Origin: Baylisascaris procyonis
Lineage: Eukaryota; Nematoda; Chromadorea; Rhabditida; Ascarididae
Reading direction: 5' to 3'
DNA: 64,000 nt
Assembly: GCA_037389465.1 (NCBI GenBank)
Contig: JAZARR010000090.1
Coordinates: 62,001-126,000 of the forward strand
Within the stretch, counting starts at the first letter, position 1. Each line of letters starts with the position of its first letter. Positions 38,205 to 50,900 of this stretch are shown here, in pieces. A program made the position numbers and the translations under genes. The notes beneath the pieces were generated by a model that was not told the DNA's origin, searched no databases, and saw only the letters and a program-made list of their open reading frames with translations.

Positions 38205-38242
38205 GTGATGACGTACCCTATATGCATAGGGTACGCCATCAC
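38205..38242. repeat. 38-bp near-perfect palindrome abutting the isolated satellite monomer
   Basis: Two 17-nt arms (left arm beginning GTGATGACGTACCCTAT) flank a 4-nt ATGC centre, with one mismatch (GACG versus GGCG). Its right edge coincides with the start of homology to the satellite. Confidence 0.9.
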
Positions 38243-38875
38243 TAACTCATTTTTGCTTGATCATTACGCCATAATTCTTAATGGATTTGTTTTTTCGGCC
38301 GGATTTTTTGCATTTATGTTCCTTAGATGGTGGAGGGATGCTGATTAGTTCTTGGGTAAGTGCTACCCAGATAAATCTTTGAGAAATTCCGGCCGAAAAA
38401 TTTTTCCATACTTAAGGATTTTTTGCTTATATCTTTCTATCCGTTTGTTAGATTTTGGAGTTCTATTTTTGGTTTCGCGAGGAATTTTTAGAGACATGTT
38501 AAGGGTTGAGTCCCGATTTGTGAAAAGAATCCTGAATATGAAAATTTTTCCGGAATATGGTTGCAAAGTATGAAAAGCAATCCGGAAAACGTTATTTCGT
38601 TGTCGTTTCTGCATTTTTGTGGAAAACTTCTTCAGGACCTCTTGGGAATTTTTGTTTGAAGGGTGTTGTGAAGAAAATTCCGGAAAATTTATTGATCCGG
38701 TTGAGATATGCGTTCGGGAACAGGAAAATCCGTTCTTGGCCATATCTCGGCTTGGATTAGGTCAATTCATAAGGAATCTTTTTCATGATCCATGGTTTAG
38801 AATGGTCCATCATAATCTGGAAGAAACTTCCGGTTGCGATGGGAAAATTGGCAAAGCGCCAACTTTATTTTTATA
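38237..38875 (+). repeat. Isolated, diverged full-length copy of the 646-bp monomer
   Basis: This sequence aligns from end to end with one array monomer, in the same orientation, at roughly 80% identity. It starts at TAACTCATTTTTGCTTG (array: TAACACATTTTTGATTG), continues through GAAATTCCGGCCGAAA, TTTTTCCGGAATAT, AGCAATCCGGAAAACG and ATTCCGGAAAATTTA, and ends near CAACTTTATTTTTATA (array: CGACTTTTACTCTATA). Only about 15-25 bp of the unit are missing. The phase differs from the arbitrary start used for the array. The minus-strand frame is still open for 126 codons (38743-38363). It may be a founder-like copy or one moved out of the array and left to diverge. Confidence 0.92.
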
Positions 38876-38958
38876 ACTCTTCTCCCGTTAGTCGCACAGT
38901 TTCCTCCTCAACTACAATTTTTCATCTCTTTAGAAGCCTGTTTCAAATATATAAGTGT

Positions 38959-39049
38959 GCTTTCGCTCGATCCGAAATTTTTAGTATATTCCTGGATTTT
39001 TTTGCTTTCGCTCCTATCGGAGATTTTCAGGATATTCCTGAATTTTTTT
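38959..39049 (+). repeat. 45-bp tandem duplication
   Basis: Two copies (38959-39003 and 39004-39049) share GCTTTCGCTC, ATATTCCTG and ATTTTTTT. The word TATTCCTGAATTTTTTTC resembles the satellite word TTTTTCCTGAATATC. It lies just to the right of the isolated monomer. Confidence 0.8.
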
Positions 39050-39389
39050 CATTTTTGGCCGTGACTTTTTTCCGGATAACGGGAGAGATGCGCGCGTAGC
39101 GCCATTGACGCTCCAGCCAATTTCCTTTTCAACGATTTATAATTTGCCCAGGCTGTCTGCACGGGAAATACTAGAAATTGCATTTGGCGGCGAGATAGTA
39201 CGCTAAAGTGAGAGAGGCAGACAAGTGACCTACGCGCGTTGATAACTCCTCGAATTCTAGACGAATCTGAATATGACTTTTCTTATCCGAATAAACATCC
39301 AGTTCTCTTCGGAATAGTTTATAGTTTCATTAGAGAAAGGTCGTAGATATGTGAGGAAATAGTGGTGTGATTTAATGAAATGGCATAGT
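39050..39389. other. Short unique stretch
   Basis: No gene. CGCGCGTAG at 39091-39099 and CTACGCGCG at 39230-39238 form a 9-bp inverted repeat 130 bp apart, GC-rich for this region. Confidence 0.4.
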
Positions 39390-39546
39390 TGCACCTGCGC
39401 AGATCAAAGCAGGAGGTCAAGTGGGATAGTCGCTTCGTTATCACTGAGTGGGAGAGCGAAGCATGTAGGTATAGGGATGCAAACTTCGGGTTTGAGTGCT
39501 CTTTTCTGATTTTTCGTCCAGAAAGTGACTACTAATGTTCTAGATA
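39390..39546 (+). mobile_element. Second SINE-like copy
   Basis: GGTCAAGTGG at 39415-39424 is A-box-like and GGGTTTGAGTGCT at 39488-39500 is B-box-like. The 3' part (GCAAACTTCGGGTTTGAGT to ATGTTCTAGATATA) matches the copy at 23095-23166 closely, while the 5' parts differ, which suggests a composite family with exchangeable heads. GCTTCG at 39432-39437 and CGAAGC at 39457-39462 can pair. Confidence 0.6.
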
Positions 39547-39623
39547 TACTCATGTAATTCAGAAAAAAATTAGGAAGCGGCTGCTGCTGTAACGTGAAGA
39601 AATATGTTTTTCATAACAACAAC

Positions 39624-39701
39624 TGCACGCCGATGAAAGCAGGTGTCAAGTGGGACGGCAACCCCCTTGCAGGGGGTTCAGGGAGGGCGGAGCCCCCCTG
39701 A
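39624..39701 (+). repeat. SINE-head duplicate followed by two GC-rich hairpins
   Basis: 39624-39659 repeats the head of the copy at 39390 (TGCAC, AAAGCAGG, GTCAAGTGGGA). Then come AACCCCC-TTGCA-GGGGGTT (39660-39678, a 7-bp perfect stem) and a second stem at 39678-39701 (TCAGGGAGGGC with GCCCCCCTGA, one bulged A, loop GGA). The compact G/C-only stems contrast sharply with the surrounding AT-rich DNA. Confidence 0.8.
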
Positions 39702-42700
39702 TCTTAGTTTTAATACCGAAATAAAAAATATATAGCCAATAGGTTTGTTTCCTGTACATGTGCAAATAAAATTATATACTCAATAGGTTCGTATATGTAG
39801 AAAAGTGTGGTACGTGAAACAAAGTGAAACACGTGACAGTCATGGGTACTGAACATGGTGAATCGGCGTTATATCATGCAAGCGAAAAAAATTGTAATGA
39901 GTTTTCTATGATGGATGCGCTTTTTGAGGATCGATCTTTCGTTTCATAGCAGTCTTATACTATGGCGATATTATGATATTACTATGATATTCGCTTTTGT
40001 ATTGCACTGCACCTTTTAATGACCAGATGCGTAGCCAGTATGAGCAGTATAAAGGAGTAGCGCTAATCGTAGTATATAGGTGCTCATCATTTTGTCGGGT
40101 TTTCTTTTTCGTTTGTATTCAGCTGATGTTCAAATGAGCCAATGAGAAGCTTTTAGTCATGCTCAAATGGAATTTGGTGCAATAATGTTTGTTATTCAAC
40201 TTCCAACTTTAGGTCGATATCTCTATTTAAATAATCAAAATCCGGCTCAATTTAATTTATTTCTCAACGAATATTTTCGATTTCATTTCCATCGGCTCAA
40301 ATTTTGAATAAAAATTGCGGGCTAAGCGAAGTAGTTTGAAAACATATTTCTGAAACAATCATAGTGAGGCGCTAAGCGTTTTTATTTTCTATGAAGGTTT
40401 TTCGAAATTCGTTTTGTTGTTTTCTTTTATTTTTAGTATGAAAGAAATGTTCATTTATGAGGCAAAAGTTTATTTAATTATTTATTTTGATATTTTAGTT
40501 TTTAATTTTAACAACTAATATAATATTTAATTTATTTAGTACAAAATATGAAGGTTTTTATTCAAAAAATCTTTTTAATGCGATGAATTTTTAGTGAAAT
40601 TTTCTGAATGATTTAGCCACAAGGATAATTTCATGAAAATTCTTGAAATCCACAAACAGTGAATAACCCGTTTAATCGACGGATCTTACTAATACATCCT
40701 GTAAAAAGTTTTTTTTTTCTGACTTCACTGTCGTTTACGAAATATATCTCCCGCTCTTAGCTGATTGCTTGTTCTTCCTCCCAATCAGTGGGGGCTCATT
40801 TGCTGGTTTTTTTTTTCCGCTGAAAGTTCCAGCAATATGGTGTTTTTTCAGAGAAGAAAATTTTTAACGATACAATCGACATAATGGTTTCATGCGGCAG
40901 CTGACTCATGAACAACTAAAAATGAGCGATTTAACTGGCTCATTTGAACCTTTTTTGGGGGGAGGGGAAAAGAGGAGGAAGGGAGAGAGGGCTAATAATT
41001 TTCAACTTTTAAAAGCCATTTGTAAGCATAAATTACTTCTCGTTGAATGCATTTTCGAGTGGCAAATAGCTGAAAGAAATCAAATGACGTAAATAAATTT
41101 GTTGTTGAACTGCCCAAATAGATGTAAGCATTGCAGCACCGATCACACGGAAAGTGCAAGGTGATTTCAATTTTCTTATGGACCACCAATCTTTGCGTTA
41201 GCAAGTATATTGGTCATTCTTAGCACTCATTCACTGGTACCATTGAGATAATCTCTAGTCGTTACTGCTTTAAAATATTATTCAAATATTTCTGTCAGCC
41301 ATTTTTGAAGTACTGATTTGCGTTTGGAAACATTTGAGCGGGCGCATTAATAGGTTCGTAATAAAGTTTTTCACTTAAGTTCTGTTTGCAATGCAATATT
41401 CATATTGCATCGCAAATATTACAAAATAGTTAAACGTAAGAGGTGATTTTTTTCTTGTATGTTCATGCTAAATATTTTCGATAAATTTTTGCATATTAGG
41501 AGTTTTGTTTAGTTCTCGCTTGGCGTTGTTTAGTTCTCTATCAGCAATGTATCCATTTCTATCCACCTCATAAGACAATTTCCTCCTTCGGAAGGCAGCG
41601 TAATCATCAAATTATTTACTTCATTATATATCAGCCATATAAAAATGTGTATACTTTTGTCGTTAATGTAATGCATAGACCATGGTTTTCTTTCATTTTT
41701 TTCGCTCATCGTTGATGCTGGAGTGGTGAAAATCTATTGCTATCGCTACGATATTTGGTCACATCTCTATATCATAAAACAGTTTACTTGATGAGAGTTC
41801 GCATTTGTCACTGAGGAAGTAGTTTTCTCTACATTCTGGACTCGTACCCTCTTCATTGCGCTTCTGGAATCCATTGCTTATAAAAGGTTCTTGCGTTTTG
41901 AATGATTTTTTTTTTTTGTAGAAAAAATCATGTAGCAAATTTTTATTGTTTTCGCATTAAAAATGCTCATTCAGTAAGTTCCCCATAGTTAAGATAAGAA
42001 TATTTTAAAAAGCGGAAAAAGCTGAATTTCTTATCATCATCAACCGATCAAAAGACACTTGTTCGAGGAAACAACAAAAGTGGGAATTGGTCAAAAAGAC
42101 GAAAAAATAGCGGATTAAAGACACCTAAGCAAAATTTAGTTAAGAATTTTTTTTTTTTTTTGCTGTTTCTCATATATTGAGAGAAATGAAATTTACAGTC
42201 GGTTTCGATGCAGTTACTAATTAGGTCGCTCTATCAAGAAAAAACGTCTTTGCGTGTTGATTTGCTTGTCAGAAAATTTTACTACTCCTACTATTTTCCT
42301 CAATGACTACGCTAACGTTTCCTTTTTGCCTCATTACGTGAAGTGCTTCAAGTACTCTTGCTTTTACTATTTTTTGATATTCTTTCATTGAGTACAAACT
42401 TAGCTCATTCTCTTTAAAGCAATATAAATTTCTAAAGAATTTCATCGTTTAGATTCTGTGAAGTTTTTTTTCTTCATATTCTAATAGTAATAATTTTCAA
42501 TGTAGCAGTTTTTTCCTCAATGAAATAATATGATCCCTCAGGAAAAGACTCTGCTGAACTTTAAAAGAATTTTTCAACTAGCCGTTTTCCAACATAAAGT
42601 GGTGCTTCCGTAGTTTACCATTGAGGCACTCATCTCATTTACGTGACGCTGAATTTGAAATAGTTGAGAAAACTTCAAATTTGTCATCAATTGCTACAGT

Positions 42701-44789
42701 TTATAGGTAAATTTTCTCGTTACTTTTTGTGCGCCTTCAGCTTTACGATTCGATATTTTTGCGCAGAATTTTTTAAAGCTCAATGGACATTTCGGCTAAG
42801 TTCGAGAATTTCCGTCAGGTAACCAATGGGAAATTACTTATCTGTTTTCAGTTAAGATTCGTTTTTCTTCGCATCATTTGAGAGTTAGAAAACGATCATT
42901 TTTAAATGTAATAATTTTGTTGGATGTTATTTGCTCCTAATGGGAGATATCTCACCATTGACAAGTTGTTTTTGATGTGTGAAAAATATACGCATCGGGT
43001 CGGCTAACCAAGCCATCCATACTTAGAGACGACCCCAATGCCGCAATTAGGCTTTCTTCACCGAAATGCTTCTTTTATGCGCTTGTAACCAAATCGAACG
43101 CATTAGGATCGGTTGTTGAAGATTGCCTTCATTTTGCTTGTTTTCTTCATCATTTTATAAAACCCAAAAATATTCAGAAACGAGAGAGACGATGAAAAAA
43201 AGTGGGCATGCTGATTACATAAAATTGAATGACCTTTTATAATTGATATTATCCTTTCAGAATTAACTAAAATCCTTTTAAGGGGTATAATTATTCCTAT
43301 CTTTTTATTTTTTTCCGAAAATATATCCGTCGTTTGGTATTGATTAGCATTTCTCTAATTTCCTGAGTATTCCATGAAAGTGTATAGAAACAATGCGGCT
43401 CTCGAAGTAGTAGACAGATCTAGTGTTCGGTGATCCAATACTTTCTATGTGCTATAGCTTCTGGAAGAGGTCTTACTTATTTTATAGCTCTGAAGTCGTA
43501 GTAAAATTACCTCACGTCGTCAGTGTTAGCCTCATGTTTTTATTGCGACCTCTGCTTACAGCCTTTATTGTTGCAAAATGTTTGTAAATGGTCCAATTTT
43601 TGAAATAAACTCAATTTGCTTAGTTCGGAGTATAGAATACTATAGCCATAGTGTGCTCGTATAAAGTTCATTAGAAATAAAACAATTTTTTTTCGTTGGT
43701 TTCAGCCGATTAGGTCTAACTTTAACGCCTAAAAATATAATATGAAAATAATCAGTATTTTTTAGTCTCATGGTTCAGCTGTTTACAGCATTGTTAAATG
43801 AAATTGGCCTCTTGGTGAAAAACTCAATTTCCAGCTAAGAGTATGACTCGAGCATAGGTTTTCCTAAAAGTAATCGCTATTTTTCACGGTAAATTCTCCA
43901 CATATTTAAACATTCCTACGATGTCATTTTTAATGTACTATGTGGCGCTAGTAAATGCAATATTTCTGGATGTGAGATAGGATTATGTGTTAATACTTCA
44001 TATTTTAAAGTTAAGAGAAAGACAAGTTAAAAAATAAGTAAATAAGATGAGTTTTAAGAAATTCACTAGGAATCGGCGAATGTTGGCAAATTGAATTAAT
44101 TGTAACATATGTGGCACTTTAATGACTTCTTTTATGGCTGTTGATGCCTTACGTTTCGCTCATTTACTGAGAAAAAAACATACAAAATTTTTAATTGAAG
44201 TGATACATCTTGTATGCAATTGTTTATCTCACATTAACATTCAATTCGTTTAATTACTTTCGATCTAACCAAATAAATATTCTTTGTTTTAGATGAGTCT
44301 TATCGATTAAATTTATTTTTTCAACAAATTGAGTAAATTTCTCAGAGCTTTTTCTCTTTTTTTCGCAGAAGATTCATTAGGAATTTCTCGTTAGCTAATA
44401 TATCTTCATCGTTTTCTTTCTTCTAGACAACGGTTTGTGAAGATGAGGTAAATGGAAGGTGAATGTTTTATGAGGGACATTAGTTGGTAAATCCATAATA
44501 AAAGAAAAGTGGATTCTTATCTAGAAATATAATGGCATCGAAATGCTTCCAAGTGAAGTTGCTAAGATGCTAATAGCTATTGTTGATTAATGGCTTTACG
44601 TTTAGTGATAGCTAATATCCAAGCATATCACGTCTTACTCACTTATGCTTCATGTTGACTCATTCGGTCATCTCGTTTGAATTTAAATAATCCTTCTCTT
44701 TTAAATTGTTCAAACCTAAGCGATTGAAAAGTGCATAACTCTTAGAGTCAAGTTCATTCCCTCTTATGCCTTATGCAAAACTCTTATAG
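39702..44789. other. AT-rich unique DNA, no gene recognised
   Basis: Only short frames occur (40892-41092 +, 41204-40992 -), none recognisable. Visible local features: TATATA-CAATAGGTT repeated at about 39730 and 39775; a G-rich purine run at about 40956-40993; a 32-bp palindrome at 41385-41416; and scattered T runs of 10-14 bp. Confidence 0.45.
41385..41416. repeat. 32-bp near-perfect palindrome
   Basis: TTTGCAATGCAATAT and ATATTGCATCGCAAA are reverse complements with one mismatch around a TC centre. Confidence 0.9.
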
Positions 44790-44945
44790 AAGTATATTGT
44801 GATGACTGTGTATGTTTGTTTGTGTGGTTGTATATTTTTATCTTAGTTTGTAATTGTATAAGTATGTGCGTATACATTTATGTTCGAATGCGTGAATGTG
44901 TGCGTATTTGGATGCATTTATGTGTGTATGTGTGCATTTATATAC
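44790..44945 (+). repeat. Degenerate TG/TATG-rich simple sequence
   Basis: Repeated TGTGTATG, GTTTGTTTGTGTGG and TGTGTGCAT words, mostly alternating purine-pyrimidine. No ORF. It resembles the stretch at about 23860-23950. Confidence 0.75.
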
Positions 44946-47900
44946 TTCCTTATAAGTAATTTCTAGTCATGATCCGTTAAAAGGTATCATGACAAGAAAC
45001 ATAACAGATATAATCTCAGCCTCAGTGTGATCGTTTCAAAAATTCCTAAATGCGATAACTATGCGCAAAGCTAAATTTTATTACTATTTTTCACCTCCCA
45101 TAGAAGTTGTAAGTTTTTAACATATCATGCATTCTCATACTTCAGGATTTCCTCCGTAGGTGTCCGGATGAAGGAAATGGGGTCGTTTGATTGAAGATAT
45201 GCGCAATTGGTCATTTGCTTAGAAAAGGGCATTTATTTTTCATTGCCTTTGAATGCGGTGATAGAATCGTTTCGGTCCTAAGGGAATAGATTGCAATAAG
45301 TGCCAGTACTTATACATCATTGATGCATCTTAACATTGATTAAAATATCATCTAAGCATTATTTTTAAAATGTCTAAGCATTATTGTCGTATTTCTTAAA
45401 ACTAAACTATCTTATAGTAGTATTATAAGTGATTTATTGCGTCTGTCTTCAATTTTCGATGGTATTTTTGCTATTTTTGAAGTATTTTATTACTGATTAA
45501 GAAGAAATCTAATAAGTTTTATATATCGATTCGAGTAGAAGTGATTTCCATGTTTGTTATATATTTGTGAGTGATGCCTAAGTTGTTGGGGTGGTAGTCG
45601 GCACACAAGGGCATATCAGTTTGGATGCGGCAACGCTGCCTCATCAATCTCAGAGTTTGGCCCTTCTTTTTTTCGTCACGCTCATCCTGCAATCGCATTG
45701 GCGGGCAATCCCCTCGTTGGACGAATTTGCTTTCGTATAAATTGTTTCCTTAGATGTGAGTATATTATTTCTAAGAAAAAGTTCTTTCATCAAATTTTTC
45801 CCATAGTATCATCTTATAAATCGTTGCCAACACTCTCAATTCGTCGAAAATTTAAACTATTCAGCCTATCGTTGCTTATTACATTTATTCATTAAATATT
45901 CTCTGAGCGAATAATGAATTTTTTGATGGGTAAGAAATTTGAGCACATAACTTTTTCATGTATGTAATCCTTGATGATGCTAAAGAAAGAAGGGCGAAGA
46001 CATGGTTGAGTTTTTTTTTTTTTTTTCAAACATGGCCATTCTAAAAGAACACTCCCATGCTTAAAGAAGCACCATTGTAAAGCATTTCTTCAGTTCCGTT
46101 GATATTCTTATACTATGTGGTTTATTTTATTAAGCAAGCTTTATTTAAAAGCATTTAAATTGCGCCTTTTATTTGTTGCTACGTTCACACATTTGTGCAT
46201 CATCAATCTTCAGCAACTATCCTGTGCCACTTTATTGTTTTGCGAGTGCTATAAAATATTACGCATTGCTGTGCAAAAGTATCTTTATATTTTTGTTTTA
46301 TATAATGCTTGCGGACTAGTTCTAAGAAAATTCTTGTTGCTGCTATTTTAATGCATCTCTGATCTATAATCATGTGAAATAGATTTCATCAATGTCACGA
46401 TTTCATTCGGAAGATTTTTTTTAATGCATTGATAATTTTAATACTTAAGTCACCTTTAAGGAGGAACACCTTTACTTCTCATTTCTTATTCCTCCTTATC
46501 CATACTCTTATTGAGTATAGTATGAAAGCCTCTCAGCGAGCGTTACTATTACCTTTACCACACAATTGGACAATAATTTTCTGCTGTTATAAGATGCGTA
46601 ATTGATTTCTATATCGTAGGGAACTGTTGAAATGAGTTTCCTAATTCATTGACGCTAATATCTACATTAATTTTCACTAAACATATTAATGTAGGTACAT
46701 GTTGAGATTTATAGGTCTAAATTTTTCTTGGCATTTTTGTACTTTACTGCGCGTTATTTCTAGGTATATTTTTGTGCTTCACTATCTTACCTGTCTTTCC
46801 GTCATCACAGTATTTTTCTCCACCTTGCTAATATATTTTTTTTTCCATTCCACCCCTTTTTCGGTAGGTATTTGACCGCAAGACAAAAATCAGCTAAGAG
46901 GATCTAGATTTTCTTAAATTTATTCTTTCTCTCTTTTGCAACTCCTATTTTCGAATGTTATTTATGAATGGATATAGCAAAAACAAGAACGATATTCAAA
47001 TTTTATTTATAATTTTTCGATCTAGATGTGAAAGTTGATCAATTAGCCCAGCATCTTTGATAGAAATATATCGTGGGGTCATTGTTAGTACAAATAAGGG
47101 ACAAAATGAGTGGTGACAAGAATCGAATGCAACTTGCATCGATGAAGAAATGTCTTGCGACGACCCGTCGATTGCTTGCTTTATTCAGCCGAGTGAAGCA
47201 ATACTCGCCTCATGGGAATTGCCTAACAACGCTTTCTTCATTTTCTAGAGCGGCGTTGATTTCAACGTCAAGTGTTGCTGATCTTATTTCACTTCAACTG
47301 CAATATTTACCGAAATATCCATCACTATTGGTTGTTGTAAATTTCGTATAGCCGATAGATTCTTTGAATCAATTAATTTGTCATTAACTAACCTCTTTTA
47401 TACTAATCGCATAGGTAATAAATATAAACTTTATACTGCTTATAGGAATGATGGTTTGCTAGTAGCGCAACTTTTAACATAAATTGGCCCTGATAAGCAA
47501 TTCGATGATCCATTCCATGGTCACCCCGATTGTCATCTAAATACTTTTACTTATTCTTTATCATGTTTGTGTCGATGCTTCGTTTTCAAGCGCCTTAGAC
47601 AATCCATAAAAGACGTATGATTAGAATGTGCTATGGCAACTATGAAATTCTTTGACGATCGATAGATTTACTTCCTCTGTAGAAGAGATTTGAACCTGTA
47701 ATCGGAAGTTTTGCATCATCGAATGCTGAAATACCTTTGAGGTTTATATAGATGTGTTGGTTATTTGCTCGCGATTTATTTATAGTATGAAGAGTGGTTT
47801 CACGCGTATTCTTAGGTGAGTATGCGTGCGGCGCTTATTAAAAAGTATCCAATACTAGTATACTTTCTTCTGTCTATTTATTGATGTTGTAGTTTAGGAA

Positions 47901-50900
47901 TTGCATTCATCTGTTGTCATCTCCTCGTAGAATATATTCAAATATAGCTACTTCCATATCTCTATGCGATAAACCGAATAGCTATCTCCATATGTCTCTG
48001 CTATATTCTTTTCATTTCATTCGCGAATATTTCCAGCAATTTTGCTGAAAAATTTATGTTAAAAATATAATTGCTTCATGTAGATCACAATAATTGATGA
48101 AACACTCTAAGAGATATATCGCCATTAATATTTTTGCCCGGATAGAGGACGATTTGGTTTCGATATTCTGGTGGCGGAAGAGATTTTGATGCGAAAAGAT
48201 TTGATAGACGAATTTTTTGATAGAGATTGGTGAATATAGCGTAATAATTAATAATCATAATAAAATACTACGCATAGAAGTTCGAAGCATTCTGAAAGAA
48301 ATTCGAAAATTTCAATCTTTTTTGAAATCGTTTCACATTCTCCTCATTTTTATATTTGGCTGAAAATTTTTTGTTTTCTATGTATATGCGACATAAGTTA
48401 TCGAGTGCTAACAAAACTAACGAAAATCTTCCAGTCGTAGATCGGATCATGAGTCGATATTGCTTATTCTGGGCAACATTTTAACTCGCATTCTACCACT
48501 CTCGTTTCCTTCATTCCATTCCTCCTTTTCTCTTTCCTCCCCTTTTCTCCCTCGTCTTGCACGTTTGGCGCTCGCGGTGATTGCTATCAGTAGCTTTCAT
48601 TCTTGCGGTTTATGCTTCGAAGCTTCGTAATGCATAGCTGAGAATCTCATGAGCTCTGATCATTCAGTATGGTTCTCAATTTGCGAAATTCATTTAAAAT
48701 TTATGGAACGTACCAAATTTACAAATTTCAAGTCGAATAAAAGAATTCATCTCAATATTTCATTCCAAAAACCATGAAAATAAACTAATTCAGCAAAACT
48801 TTCTTTGTTAAATTGCGAAGGGTATTAGAAAAAATTTGGGCATTTTAGTGCTGTTGAACTGGAAAGTAAAGTTTTTTCGGAATGGTCATAGTTCATGAGA
48901 TAATGCATATTTACGATCTATTAGTGCCGTCCTTAGTCACAGCATTTGCCTATGGGAATGTACAGGCACATTCTAGGCGGTATAACTTGAAAATATCTTT
49001 GCTCGTCCTTAATTGTTCTAGACTATCAATCCTTGCTATATAAGTGATCGGCTGATCTCCAGCTAGTTGATAATTCAACATACCGAAAGTTTTTATGAGA
49101 TGTTTGCGCTGTCAATTATGGCTTTCTTATTTCCTACGTTATTAAAAATTGTATATTTGCATATTGAAAAATGCGGGAATTTTTTTCAGAAATATATGAC
49201 TTTAATATAAGAGAAAACAGCGCAAACTTTATAAAAGAGGCTCGATTTGCTAATTTTGGGGAGAAGCTTAAAGTCAAGTCTTAGCTTCCATGCAAGGTAC
49301 TAAACTTATTTGGAATGCTTACGGAAGTGGATAAATGGAGAAAGTAGTCTTTGTACAAATTGTTTATTCTCTCAAAGCAAGTCAAAATAGATTTCTATGT
49401 AGTAATGGTCATTTTAGTGACAAAAAGGCGAGAATTTTCAACAATATATGGGTGGTAAAGGGGAGGTGTTAAGGTGGGTAGGTTGAAGAGGGTTTTGTGA
49501 GATTTTAAGCTTCCACCATGACTGTCATGACAACCATGCTATCATAGTTCGCCTTTTTTTACTCTTGATGAGGCCATTACAAGTTTCAAAATTAGCTATT
49601 GAAAGTGATATAAAATGATCGGTGTATGCAGTAGTAAATAGATTTCGATTCATTTACTTGCCTTCTGATTGCTTCTTTGGCATCATTAAAGAAACCGGTG
49701 TTGGTAGGCGTAAATAAATTTTGTCATATTTTGCGTTAATAGACTCCTTGTGGTCATTTTTTCCTGCCATAATCATCTTTTAACTCCGAATAAGAGGGGT
49801 GAGGAGGGGAGGGGGCTAAGAGTAGAGAGAGGTTGTATCTTTGAAAATTTTATCTTTTCCATCTCATATTTTTTTGATTGTTTTTGAACGCTTATATAAG
49901 TGACCATCGTACGCTGATTTTGGTATCCAGATAAAACACATTAATGACGTCAGTTATTGGGCCATTACTGTGTAGAGCCATTGATGCTTATAAATGGGTG
50001 ATTTTTTAATATGAACTCTTAAAAAGGATGAGTTAGGTTCAAGGAAGGAGTTACAGTCGAAAAAAATAAGCTTCTGTTTAAGATAGGGCTGCATTTTTCA
50101 CCGGTTTTCACTTCAGTATGTGTTGTATTTATTTACTGGTAGCTGCTGATAAGGTGGTACTATTCAAGCGATTACGGTACTTTGTAGCGTAATTACTGTG
50201 TCACTGTTCTAGATTTTCCTAAAATCCGTTCGACATACTCTCTTCTAAAACGCCTTTTTCTAATTTAAAAAAAAAAAATTTCAATGGAATATTTGCTCAA
50301 ATACTAAATGAATTTTTATTCCATTGTATTTTATTGCAATGAATATTGCAATCATGCAAAAGTGCATATTGCATAAAGTGCAACGTTGAGTGCTTTTAAT
50401 GGTCGACATTTTGAGAGGAATGCAATCGCAAAATTGAGTAGCGGAAACGGTTTCTTTTTTTTCCAAAGTGTTTCATCAAGAAACGCATCACTCAACAAAA
50501 CAAATGACAACATATATGTCAGTTAAGAGACGTTTCCCAATAGCGCACATCATTGCGTTCGTTTATCTGTTTCACTTTACCTCATTTTATGGAAAACTTT
50601 TTTCTCTTCACATTCATTATTGATTTTTTCTCGTGAAAAAGTTCTGAATCGAAAAAATTTTTTTTCTTATATTTTCCACTTCGTCATCAAAAAAAAAATT
50701 TGCATATATTACCAAATTTGTATATATTATCATTTTTAGTGAACATAATTTACATGCCAAAGATGTTGTCATTTGAGAACACTCCTCACTTTGGAATTTT
50801 CGCATGTAACGCAACGAAATTTATCTATTGCATTTTTTATGTAGTAGGTAAGTCCGGAATACTGATAGAGGAATAAGAATATGAACGTTGAGATTGTTTC

